DNA of 64,000 bases. Origin: a virus. Each line of letters opens with the position of its first letter. Within the stretch, counting starts at the first letter, position 1. This document shows positions 52,124 to 59,233 of the stretch, piece after piece. The notes beneath the pieces were generated by a model. The model ran no database searches and was not told the DNA's origin. It saw only the letters and a program-made list of their open reading frames with translations. The position numbers and the translations under genes are program-made. The stretch is taken from IMG/VR virus record IMGVR_UViG_3300025674_000016, positions 62,001-126,000 of that record, one strand, 5' to 3'.

Positions 52124-54044
52124 AAACTTTATCTTCATATTGTTCGCAGTCGCCTTCTTGTCTTGTCAAGAGGGTGGCAGGTCCGTTGAAACCCCCTGTG
52201 AGAAGGGGGATATTATGTTGTGTGATGGTGAGACAGTTGGCAACTGCGAGCCTGGATATCGTGTGTGTTTTGAGAATGTTTTGGACAATCCAGTAACAAC
52301 CTATTGGAGCGAATGTATAGACCGCAAAGACCCCGAAGAAGAACGCTGCAACTATAGTGATGACGATTGTGATGGTGAGATAGATGAGGGTGTTGCAAAC
52401 CTTTGTGGCAAGTGTGGTCTTGAGCCACAAGAACTTTGCAATAAAAATGATGACGATTGCGATGGTGAGATAGATGAAGGTTTCGCTGGGCAAAGAGAGC
52501 TTTGCAATGGTATTGATGAAGACTGTGACGGGGTAATTGATGAGGGTCTAAGCAAGCGTCAAGCTTGCGAGCCACCAAATGTTCAAGCAGGAATAATTTA
52601 TAATGATGACCCCGGCTCAAGGTCTTCTTGTTTAAGGGGCTGGACAGAGTGCAGAGAAGGCAGTTGGACACCTTGTGCAGAGTGGCAAGGACCAACGCCT
52701 GAAATCTGTGATGGCATCGACAACAATTGTAATGGCGACACAGATGAAATTGACGCACTTAGAAGGCCATGTGGATTTTCTAATATAGGGCAGTGCGAAT
52801 TTGGTATTGAGATCTGCTTTGACAACGATATTATCTGTGTTGATAGTGTTGGACCGCAAAATGAAATTTGCGATGGAATCGACAATGACTGCGACTGGTA
52901 TATTGATGAAGAATTAGCTCGTGAGTGTTCAACCATTTGCGGCGAAGGAGTGGAGAGGTGCCAAGAAGGCACTTGGATTGACTGCACTGCCCCACAGCCA
53001 GTTGCTGAAGTTTGTAATGGTGTTGATGATGACTGCGATGGCCTAGTGGATGAAGATATTTTTTGTGAGTGTCAAGCAGGTGCAATGCAGCCTTGTATTG
53101 CAGAGCCTTGTGGCTGGGGCACTCAAGTTTGTTTAGAGGAGGGAGTTTGGGATGTTTGTGTTGGCGGAGTTGTTCAAGCTGAGCTTTGCAATAATCACGA
53201 TGACAATTGCAACCAACAGGTTGATGAGAACCTTTCAAGACCGTGTTATGAAGGGCCTGAGAACACTCAGGGTGTTGGAGTATGCGTTGGAGGCATAGCA
53301 GAGTGCAGAGAGGGGGAGTGGCAAGATTGTGTCGGCCAAGTTGTTCCCAATCAAGAATTATGCGACGGCATCGATAACGACTGTGATGGAAACATTGATA
53401 ACCTTGAAAGATTTTTTGAAAAGGTCGATATGGTCTTCGTTGTTGATGTATCCGGTTCGATGAATAGTTTTATTGATTCTATAGCGACTGGTATCACAAG
53501 ATATGTGAGCAGTATTCGAGGGCAAAATCATAAATTTGGTTTGATTTTGTATGGATCAAACTTCTATACTGATTATGGAGAATCTATTTTATTTTTACAA
53601 CTCTCTGAAATAAGCGATCTCCTGCTTGCTTTGGCTAATATAATTCTTAGTGGACAAGATGAGCCTTCGATTGATGCGATTTTCTTTGCATCCAACCCAT
53701 CGAATGAGTTACAATTGGCCTGGAGATCAGACGCAACTCCAATTATTATTTTGCTTAGCGATGAGGAACCACAAACTAGGCTGTTTTTAACTCAACAAGA
53801 TTTACAGGGCTTAACAAGAACTTGTTTGCTGCCTGGTTGCAATTCGCAAACAAACGATAATTGGACAGACGGAGACCCACTTGAACTTTTTGCTTTTGTT
53901 GAGTCATCATCGATTATCTTTTGGGAAAGTGCAATATTCGCAGAAGGCAACAGAGTATTCAACATTCAGAGATTGCTCTTTGACGACATGCTTGAGGCAG
54001 ATTTAGAACTAATTTTCAGGGAGGTGTGCAGAGAAACAGAATGA
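52116..54044 (+). CDS. Secreted lipoprotein with MopE-type repeats and VWA domain
   Basis: 642 residues from the ATG at 52116, inside the recombinase end. Residues 1-17 form a lipoprotein signal (NFIFILFAVAFLSC, Cys17). Then come eight repeats of the CNxxDDDCDGxxDEG type (for example CNYSDDDCDGEIDEG and CNGIDEDCDGVIDEG), the putative metal-binding MopE-like repeats of secreted proteins in Myxococcota and relatives, alternating with Cys-rich linkers. The last 200 residues are a von Willebrand A domain with MIDAS VVDVSGSMNSF and IILLSDEEPQT. It would sit on the cell surface or outer membrane. No virion role is evident; superinfection blocking, adhesion or lateral origin are options. Confidence 0.88.
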   Translation: MNKNFIFILFAVAFLSCQEGGRSVETPCEKGDIMLCDGETVGNCEPGYRVCFENVLDNPVTTYWSECIDRKDPEEERCNYSDDDCDGEIDEGVANLCGKCGLEPQELCNKNDDDCDGEIDEGFAGQRELCNGIDEDCDGVIDEGLSKRQACEPPNVQAGIIYNDDPGSRSSCLRGWTECREGSWTPCAEWQGPTPEICDGIDNNCNGDTDEIDALRRPCGFSNIGQCEFGIEICFDNDIICVDSVGPQNEICDGIDNDCDWYIDEELARECSTICGEGVERCQEGTWIDCTAPQPVAEVCNGVDDDCDGLVDEDIFCECQAGAMQPCIAEPCGWGTQVCLEEGVWDVCVGGVVQAELCNNHDDNCNQQVDENLSRPCYEGPENTQGVGVCVGGIAECREGEWQDCVGQVVPNQELCDGIDNDCDGNIDNLERFFEKVDMVFVVDVSGSMNSFIDSIATGITRYVSSIRGQNHKFGLILYGSNFYTDYGESILFLQLSEISDLLLALANIILSGQDEPSIDAIFFASNPSNELQLAWRSDATPIIILLSDEEPQTRLFLTQQDLQGLTRTCLLPGCNSQTNDNWTDGDPLELFAFVESSSIIFWESAIFAEGNRVFNIQRLLFDDMLEADLELIFREVCRETE

Positions 54045-54268
54045 AGAAAAATAAAGAATGGGTCAACAGTCCAGACCACTACAATCAATCTAAAAAAGAG
54101 TTGTGGGATATTTTCCTTGACTTGGGTTGCGCAGAAGGGTATTGTGTTTCAAGTATCTACAAGTATGTCTATAGACACAAAGAAAAGAACGGAGTCCAAG
54201 ACTTAAAGAAAGCGAGAGCATGCTTGGACTTTTTAATCGAACACTATGACGAAATATTTGAGGAGTGA
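54041..54268 (+). CDS. DUF3310-type small protein
   Basis: A 75-residue protein from ATG 54041, which overlaps the lipoprotein stop (a GTG at 54026 is also in frame). It has the DUF3310 pattern: VNSPDHYN at the start, a mid helix (WDIFLDLG), then IYKYVYRHKEKNGVQDL and KARACLDFLIEHY. The family is very common in phages, sometimes labelled nucleotide kinase without proof. It begins the cluster of small early-type genes. Confidence 0.75.
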   Translation: MKKNKEWVNSPDHYNQSKKELWDIFLDLGCAEGYCVSSIYKYVYRHKEKNGVQDLKKARACLDFLIEHYDEIFEE

Positions 54269-54270
54269 AA

Positions 54271-54570
54271 ATGGTAACACAAAAAGACGTAAAACATTTA
54301 AAGTCTCTTTACAAGTTGCCTAAGCATCAAATCAAAAAACACCCTGAGTTTAAGGCATTTGAGCTGGTTCCGAAGATCCCCAAGCGAGGGACAAATATCG
54401 ACGTTATTCTTATGGAGGAGGACAAAGAAAAAACAATTCGCTTTCTCTTCAGCAAGAACAATGAATCCTTTGTTAGCGTAGACATGAACACTAGCGAGGA
54501 TAAGACCTGGGAAGAGTTTATCGTTGAGAACAAAAGCTTTTTTGATTATCTAAGGAGGACAAAGAAATGA
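54271..54570 (+). CDS. Small hypothetical protein
   Basis: 99 residues from ATG 54271 with GAGGAG five bases upstream (an in-frame GTG at 54265 is the alternative). It has a Lys-rich N-terminus and a beta-hairpin middle (NIDVILMEEDKEKTIRFLF), ending in LRRTKK. No family recognised. It overlaps its right neighbour by ATGA, part of a translationally coupled string. Confidence 0.5.
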   Translation: MVTQKDVKHLKSLYKLPKHQIKKHPEFKAFELVPKIPKRGTNIDVILMEEDKEKTIRFLFSKNNESFVSVDMNTSEDKTWEEFIVENKSFFDYLRRTKK

Positions 54571-54860
54571 ATTACGGAGAGATTAAGCTAGAAACGGATA
54601 GCGTTAGCGCACTAACAGATAGTAGTGGAAACGAACTAGAAGGGTTATATCTTCTCAGGCTCGCCAAGTGGGTCCATCTTCTTGATGAGGACAAGTGGGT
54701 CAAACTTGATGCGCCTCTTGTTGAGGGAGGGGTGGTTAGGGAAGTCGAGCCACACACCGAAGGTGCAATGAGAATTATATTGCATGATACAAGTGAAGAA
54801 TTCTTTAACCCCCACCATCACTGGTTTGTTCCACTTGAGGGAGGACAAAAAAATGAGTGA
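54567..54860 (+). CDS. Small hypothetical protein
   Basis: A 97-residue acidic protein; AAGGAGG lies eight bases before the ATG. It contains NPHHHWFVPLE near the end, a His/Trp cluster of unclear meaning, and a beta-type middle (WVKLDAPLVEGGVVREVEP). No function assigned. Confidence 0.5.
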   Translation: MNYGEIKLETDSVSALTDSSGNELEGLYLLRLAKWVHLLDEDKWVKLDAPLVEGGVVREVEPHTEGAMRIILHDTSEEFFNPHHHWFVPLEGGQKNE

Positions 54861-55191
54861 AAAAGAGATTATGATTGGCATTTGGGACTGCGACTTGCCG
54901 CCGGATGAGTTAGGTAGAAGATTTATTGCTATGCCTGACACTTTCTTTAAAGAATATACAGAGGTATATATCGACACAATAAATAAACCATCCATGCTTG
55001 TACATGGCCCCAATGACGATGGATTTAGAAGAAACTATAGGGGAATACGCCAGGTTGGCCCACCCGATAATGGTTTCGATCAGTATTTTCATAGCTTGGG
55101 CTATAAGGAGGGAGATCAGTTCCCGATAACTGTAGAGTGTTGTGACAACCAGTTCTGGCTTGTGAACCCAGGAGAGTTAGGCCGAGAATGA
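54853..55191 (+). CDS. Small hypothetical protein
   Basis: 112 residues from ATG 54853, chosen because GGAGG stands eight bases before it; the frame is open farther left but without a site. MIGIWDCDLPPDELGRRF is followed by a mixed domain ending VECCDNQFWLVNPGELG. No recognised family. It overlaps the preceding gene by eight bases. Confidence 0.5.
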   Translation: MSEKEIMIGIWDCDLPPDELGRRFIAMPDTFFKEYTEVYIDTINKPSMLVHGPNDDGFRRNYRGIRQVGPPDNGFDQYFHSLGYKEGDQFPITVECCDNQFWLVNPGELGRE

Positions 55192-55207
55192 AGGATTTTT
55201 ACAAAAT

Positions 55208-55429
55208 ATGCGAAATATGAAAGTTAGAGGGGACTTTTGCCCTAGTTGCAAGAAAATAACAGAGTGGCACCCCATTCCTGATTCGCTAGCTTCTTTCTGT
55301 GAGTGCGGCTTTGTTCGGTGCGGATGGGGCAAGAAGGATGAAAGCGGGACAAGAATTTATGATGCGGGCGTCACAATACAAGAGTGGCTGGAGTGGCTAC
55401 ATAAGAGATCTGAGGAGGAAGAGGAATGA
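55208..55429 (+). CDS. Small zinc-ribbon-like protein
   Basis: A 73-residue protein with FCPSCKKITEWHP and, 20 residues on, FCECGFVRCGW: a CxxC and a CxCx4C group that could bind zinc. It has an acidic end. It overlaps the next start by ATGA. Function unknown; small Cys-ribbon proteins in early phage regions often act on host transcription or translation, but nothing here shows it. Confidence 0.5.
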   Translation: MRNMKVRGDFCPSCKKITEWHPIPDSLASFCECGFVRCGWGKKDESGTRIYDAGVTIQEWLEWLHKRSEEEEE

Positions 55430-55752
55430 GCGATGAATTTGCAGATAAGAAAGGGATTCGTTGGAATCCCAAAGAAATGCTCAATGACCTGTGGCAGCGT
55501 CTCGAAACTGCAAAAGCATTTCACAAGGTTGCCGTAGAAGAAAGAGACTATGAAAGAGCCCTCTGTGACCGATACAAAAAAGAACTGTACGAACTTCGCT
55601 CACTTTATGAGGGTGTTCTTTCTCGCATCAACAAGTTGGAAGACGACACAAGAGCAGCAATAGAGTTTAATGAAGATGTGTTGCATGATGATACTGCTAC
55701 CCTGATGATCTTAGAGTTTTGCGAGGACATTACAAAGTTGGTTGGAGAATAA
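55426..55752 (+). CDS. Small coiled-coil protein
   Basis: A 108-residue helical charged protein (RLETAKAFHKVAVEERDYE, KKELYELRSLYEGVLSRIN). No known motif. GAGGAAGAGG lies just before the ATGA overlap. It belongs to the same coupled gene string. Confidence 0.5.
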   Translation: MSDEFADKKGIRWNPKEMLNDLWQRLETAKAFHKVAVEERDYERALCDRYKKELYELRSLYEGVLSRINKLEDDTRAAIEFNEDVLHDDTATLMILEFCEDITKLVGE

Positions 55753-55753
55753 A

Positions 55754-55993
55754 ATGAGCGCAGACATTGAACTTTTTAGAGACACTCATTATGGCTTAGA
55801 AACTTCTTTATCTATGGAAATAAAGGCGCAAGGCTGGGTTTCTTTATGTATTGAAAACGATCATGTAAAAGCCCCCGGCGATTCTCAAATCTCTGAGGTG
55901 TGGCTAAACTTGCAAGAAGAAGAACATAGAAATGTCGCCAAAAACCTTATCAAACATCTACAACACCAACTAAACATTTGGGATGAGAAATGA
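55754..55993 (+). CDS. Small protein, paralogue of the 56532 gene product
   Basis: 79 residues from ATG 55754 with GGAG upstream. The pattern is LETSLSMEIKAQGWVSLCIEN then VWLNLQEEEHRNVAKNLIKHLQHQLNI. The product at 56532 has the same layout (LSLDIRTSGVGLEVWRED; ITIWFGLRRKEDREELQKL; FHLQHQLEIHE), so the two are duplicates. They flank the capsid-like gene. Confidence 0.6.
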   Translation: MSADIELFRDTHYGLETSLSMEIKAQGWVSLCIENDHVKAPGDSQISEVWLNLQEEEHRNVAKNLIKHLQHQLNIWDEK

Positions 55994-56535
55994 GTGAAAA
56001 CAACAACTACACAACAAAGGACAAAGAAATGAGTGAAAACAACAACTACACAACAAAAGAAAAATGGGAAAAGACCGGCCTACTTGATTCTCTTTCTGAC
56101 GAGAAAGCAAGCAAAATTGCACATCTATTCGAGAACCAGGCCCGATACCTAATGAGCACTTTTAGTGATCGAGACATTCCTAGCGAGTTTGGATTTTTAA
56201 ATAGATCCTTTGCGATAATTCGGGATGTCTTTGAAGGGGATGACTTGTCTTTTACATTTGAAGCAACCAACCTCCCTGCCTTTATTTACGCAAAAGAAGG
56301 ACAAACTGATGAAGAGGGGGCGGCCATGACAACCACGCCCCATCAGTTCGACACCCAGCCCACGAGTGAAGACGACGCCACTATTGCTGAAATTGTGAGA
56401 AAAGAACTTAATAGTAGGTACGCTGGCAAACATTTGATCTTTGGTGCGCCGCTTGTGGATGTTAACGGTTTTGGCTGTGTCTGCGCGGCTGTTGACGGCG
56501 GCTCAAGATTGGTTTTTGGAGGATATGAGAAATGA
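55990..56535 (+). CDS. Truncated major-capsid-like protein (N-terminal region homologue)
   Basis: A 181-residue protein. Residues 23-52 (KEKWEKTGLLDSLSDEKA; HLFENQARYL) align with residues 24-57 of this phage's own capsid protein (LQKWEQTGLLEGMDNENA; VLLENQAKELL), and residues 73-100 (SFAIIRDVFEGDD; TNLPAFIYA) with capsid 74-107 (AFPIVRRVFGGLI; MSLPAGLIF). The capsid's protease site LLRE-Ala is replaced by LMST. The rest of the capsid fold is missing; a different C-terminal 55 residues follow. The first 26 residues are a tandem repeat (MSENNNYTTK twice). A decoy, regulator or dominant-negative role is inference. Confidence 0.75.
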   Translation: MSENNNYTTKDKEMSENNNYTTKEKWEKTGLLDSLSDEKASKIAHLFENQARYLMSTFSDRDIPSEFGFLNRSFAIIRDVFEGDDLSFTFEATNLPAFIYAKEGQTDEEGAAMTTTPHQFDTQPTSEDDATIAEIVRKELNSRYAGKHLIFGAPLVDVNGFGCVCAAVDGGSRLVFGGYEK

Positions 56536-56756
56536 GTAGTAGCGTCGAAATAAAAGATGATGGTTGTAAATCTCTTTCTCTCGACATAAGAACATCTGGT
56601 GTCGGACTTGAGGTTTGGAGAGAGGACGCCGAAGGGACGGAACTTATTACGATCTGGTTTGGTCTAAGGCGTAAGGAAGACAGAGAAGAATTACAAAAAC
56701 TTATTTTTCATCTCCAACATCAATTGGAGATTCATGAGAGGTTAGGTTGGGAATGA
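56532..56756 (+). CDS. Small protein, paralogue of the 55754 gene product
   Basis: 74 residues, starting in an ATGA overlap with the capsid-like gene. It is similar in length and pattern to the 55754 product, with the shared end HLQHQL. It lacks Cys pairs or a membrane segment. Duplicated genes on both sides of the capsid-like gene suggest that a three-gene unit was built by duplication and insertion. Confidence 0.6.
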   Translation: MSSSVEIKDDGCKSLSLDIRTSGVGLEVWREDAEGTELITIWFGLRRKEDREELQKLIFHLQHQLEIHERLGWE

Positions 56757-57067
56757 ACGAGGCAAAGAGAATAAAAAAGTTCCTGCGAAACAAAGACAAT
56801 AAAGTTATTGTAAAAATTGTTGAGACAGACCCTTGGGGTGGAGATGTGGTCTTGACCACTACATTGACTTATGATGATCTGGTAAAAGAAACCTTGCTAT
56901 GGGAACAAAAGTTCAAGCAGGACTACGGATGCTTACCGGGAATTGTTATGGATGCCCCCTGGCTTATCTACTTTGTCACAATAGAGAATAAAGAAGGCGA
57001 GGAGCTTTATAAAAAAACTTTCTGGAAGAAGGAAGAAACAAGAGAATTCCTTAATGACGAGGGATGA
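56753..57067 (+). CDS. Small hypothetical protein
   Basis: 104 residues from ATG 56753, which overlaps the previous stop; an in-frame TTG at 56747 is the other option. It has a basic start (EAKRIKKFLRNKDNKVIVKI), a Trp-containing middle and a charged end. No family recognised. Confidence 0.45.
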   Translation: MNEAKRIKKFLRNKDNKVIVKIVETDPWGGDVVLTTTLTYDDLVKETLLWEQKFKQDYGCLPGIVMDAPWLIYFVTIENKEGEELYKKTFWKKEETREFLNDEG

Positions 57068-57471
57068 TGATGAATAGGTTTTACCAGAGACTTGTGGACA
57101 TTACGTCTAATGAGCGGTATTTTTACAGTGATTTCGATATCACTTTCGGAAAGCAGAAAGGGCCAAACCCAGATCCCATCGAGGTTCGTTGTAGTTTTCA
57201 AGATTTGGTAAAGCTTTGTGATGACATTGAATCTGAAGGGTTCACGGGAATCATTGAGTTGGACCCTAGAAGGCTTTTGTTTGGAGTTCGCTTCGTGACC
57301 CATGTCGGAGATCCCGATGAGATTGTAAAGGTTTTTTGTGACGTGAGGGGTATCCACCTCATCATCCAAAGCCTTAAATTGAGTTATCCCGATGTAGTCG
57401 AAGAATTTAACACTCTTTTTTCATCTGAAGGTGAGCCTTTCTTTTCCAAGTTGGCTTTGAGGTGGAGGTGA
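57064..57471 (+). CDS. Small hypothetical protein
   Basis: A 135-residue alpha/beta protein (CSFQDLVKLCDDIESEG; IIELDPRRLLFGVRF; IHLIIQSLKL). The start is one of three ATGs in a row at 57064-57072, overlapping the previous stop; GAGGG is immediately upstream, which favours the later ATG codons. No known function. Confidence 0.45.
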   Translation: MMMNRFYQRLVDITSNERYFYSDFDITFGKQKGPNPDPIEVRCSFQDLVKLCDDIESEGFTGIIELDPRRLLFGVRFVTHVGDPDEIVKVFCDVRGIHLIIQSLKLSYPDVVEEFNTLFSSEGEPFFSKLALRWR

Positions 57472-57475
57472 TAAA

Positions 57476-57664
57476 ATGAAACCAGGTAATTTGGTAAAGC
57501 CTAAACACAAATACTCCTACAACGAAGCGGGGATTGGGGTATTGCTTGAAATAGAAAAAGGCTTTTATAGACATAATGATTATTTCCAAGATCGTTTGAC
57601 AATATATTGGCTCCACGGGGAGGTAACTAGAGAACCTGATTCTTATGTGGAGGTGATAAAATGA
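57476..57664 (+). CDS. Small beta-barrel-type protein
   Basis: A 62-residue protein beginning MKPGNLVKPKHKYSYNEAG then IGVLLEIEKGF, which resembles tiny phage proteins with an SH3-like barrel. GGAGGTGATAAA precedes the ATG, a very strong ribosome site. It is followed by an ATGA-coupled gene with the same leader sequence before its start. Confidence 0.45.
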   Translation: MKPGNLVKPKHKYSYNEAGIGVLLEIEKGFYRHNDYFQDRLTIYWLHGEVTREPDSYVEVIK

Positions 57665-57894
57665 ATTGTGAAGATTGTGAAAAAGAAGTAAGGGCGGCAA
57701 CTGCTCCTATGTGGGTGACAATTGAACACCAAGCATTACAACTACGACAGATCTCTCAACTATGCTGGGAGATCGTAAATGAGTTGCAAGAAGCAGACAA
57801 CCTCCTAGTTGGTGAATACCCAGACGAGTTTTCAAAAGTCTTTGATATTGCAGGTGAAATCGAGGATTGGTTAGTGAGGACAAAGAAAAAATAA
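57661..57894 (+). CDS. Small hypothetical protein
   Basis: A 77-residue protein with an N-terminal CEDCEKEV (one CxxC) and a helical acidic remainder (ELQEADNLLVGEYPDEF). GGAGGTGATAAA precedes the start exactly as at the gene before, so the translation start region is duplicated. It is the last gene before a candidate late element. Confidence 0.45.
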   Translation: MNCEDCEKEVRAATAPMWVTIEHQALQLRQISQLCWEIVNELQEADNLLVGEYPDEFSKVFDIAGEIEDWLVRTKKK

Positions 57895-57901
57895 CTATTT
57901 A
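57894..57901 (+). promoter_or_regulatory. Candidate late promoter element ACTATTTA
   Basis: Overlaps the last base of the preceding stop codon and lies 32 bases before the TTG of the leader-family gene at 57926. A late-type signal inside an otherwise early-looking region supports a virion role for that gene. Confidence 0.5.
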
Positions 57902-57925
57902 TATTCACCACAGGAGGGTAAGAAG

Positions 57926-58222
57926 TTGAAGATAATAAAGTCAAAACTAATACAAATAATTAAAGAAGAGCTTGATAAAGAGGCGGTGAGGTCAGAAAAG
58001 GAGGCGGCTGTCGATTCCTTGCTGGGCAGTAGGCCACTTACCATTCCTCAACTAGAGCTTCTTTTTCCAAATTCTGAAGCTGAAGATATAAAAAATATAG
58101 AAACAGAACTTAAAAAGTTTGAAGAATTTGACCGCGAAGGGTACAGAGAAGCCTTGCTTGACCTTCTTTATCAACAGAAACCTATTGACCCCGAAGGAAA
58201 CCCCTTGGAATTCTCCTCTTGA
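57926..58222 (+). CDS. Leader-family protein in the early region
   Basis: A 98-residue protein with TTG start, CAGGAGGG upstream. The leader MKIIKSKLIQIIKEELDKEA belongs to the same family as those at 13692, 19406, 19877 and 20413. The rest is acidic and helical (LPQLELLFPNSEAEDIK is not exact but lies mid-protein) with no fold recognised. It has its own late-type element upstream, isolated from the head genes, which suggests the leader unit and its promoter move together. Confidence 0.6.
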   Translation: MKIIKSKLIQIIKEELDKEAVRSEKEAAVDSLLGSRPLTIPQLELLFPNSEAEDIKNIETELKKFEEFDREGYREALLDLLYQQKPIDPEGNPLEFSS

Positions 58223-58247
58223 CATCCCACCCCTAATCGTCTATAAT
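58219..58247 (+). promoter_or_regulatory. Consensus sigma70 promoter
   Basis: TTGACA (58219-58224), a 17-base spacer and TATAAT (58242-58247): a perfect match at both boxes. Transcription would begin near 58254, about 25 bases before the FEN-type nuclease gene. It should be read by unmodified host polymerase, marking the start of an early operon (nuclease, HNH genes, helicase, RNR). Confidence 0.88.
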
Positions 58248-58278
58248 CCTCCTTACCTCAAGCAACTAAGGAGGAGCA

Positions 58279-59232
58279 ATGAGTAGAATTTTAATTGTAG
58301 ACGCACAAAACATGCTTGTAAGAAATTGGGTCGTTGACCCTAGCCTAGCCCTTAATGGGGCTCCGATTGGAGGACTAAAGGGTTTTCTCAAGAGTTTGCA
58401 AAAAGTCTCCAGAGAGACCAATCCAGATAAGATCGTTATTTGCTGGGATGGAGAGGGAGGGTCAAAAAGGAGAAAAACGCAAAACAAAAATTACAAGAAA
58501 GGTCGAAAACCAATAAGATTGAATAGATCTTCTAATAATTTAAATCAAGCAGAGATAGACCAGAACAGAATCTGGCAGCAGTTGCGGCTTGTTGAGTACC
58601 TTAATGAGATGCCAGTATATCAACTTATGCTAAAGCATGTTGAGGCTGACGACTTGATTGCCTTTACAACACAATTTCAAGACTTTAAAGATGATCAAAA
58701 AGTTATTGTGTCCTCGGACAAAGACTTCTTTCAACTTTGCAACAAAAACACCATCTTGATAAGACCAATTCAAAAGGTCATCTTAAATGAAAGCAAGATA
58801 GTTGAGGAATACAACATCCACCCAAACAACTTTGCTCTTGCTCGTGCTATTTGCGGCGACAAATCAGATAACATTGAGGGCATCCAGGGTGCGGGCTTGC
58901 CAACGGTTGCAAAGCGTTTTCCTTTTTTGAAAGAAGAGAAGTCTTATACCGTGTCTGATATCGTGAATCACTGCGAAGAACAAGAAAAAAAGCTTGTTGT
59001 CCATGAAAGAATCCTCAAGGGCAAGGATAAAGTGCTTGACAACTATAAGCTTATGCAACTATACTCTCCAACAATGTCGCCACAGGGCGCAGGACTTCTC
59101 AGAGAAGAGTTAAGAAATAAAAAGTTAATTTTCAACAAAACCAAACTCACAACAATGATGTTTAAGGATGGAATCGGTGAATACAACTGGACAGATCTCT
59201 GGAATTGCTACAACAACATCGTCTGGGGCTGA
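58279..59232 (+). CDS. 5'-3' exonuclease/flap endonuclease (T4 RNase H-like)
   Basis: A 317-residue FEN-family nuclease (T4 Rnh is 305). Acidic active-site motifs: ILIVDAQNML (Asp8), HVEADDLIA, VSSDKDFFQL, and ICGDKSDNIEGIQGAG, followed by the helix-hairpin-helix-type segment. It removes RNA primers and flaps on the lagging strand, working with the polymerase and SSB. AAGGAGG precedes the ATG and a consensus promoter lies just upstream. Confidence 0.9.
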   Translation: MSRILIVDAQNMLVRNWVVDPSLALNGAPIGGLKGFLKSLQKVSRETNPDKIVICWDGEGGSKRRKTQNKNYKKGRKPIRLNRSSNNLNQAEIDQNRIWQQLRLVEYLNEMPVYQLMLKHVEADDLIAFTTQFQDFKDDQKVIVSSDKDFFQLCNKNTILIRPIQKVILNESKIVEEYNIHPNNFALARAICGDKSDNIEGIQGAGLPTVAKRFPFLKEEKSYTVSDIVNHCEEQEKKLVVHERILKGKDKVLDNYKLMQLYSPTMSPQGAGLLREELRNKKLIFNKTKLTTMMFKDGIGEYNWTDLWNCYNNIVWG

Positions 59233-59233
59233 A

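Noticed and set aside
52330-53400. Periodic repeats resembling a repeat array
   Set aside because: They are in-frame protein repeats (MopE type) of variable spacing, not identical DNA repeats with spacers, so not CRISPR.
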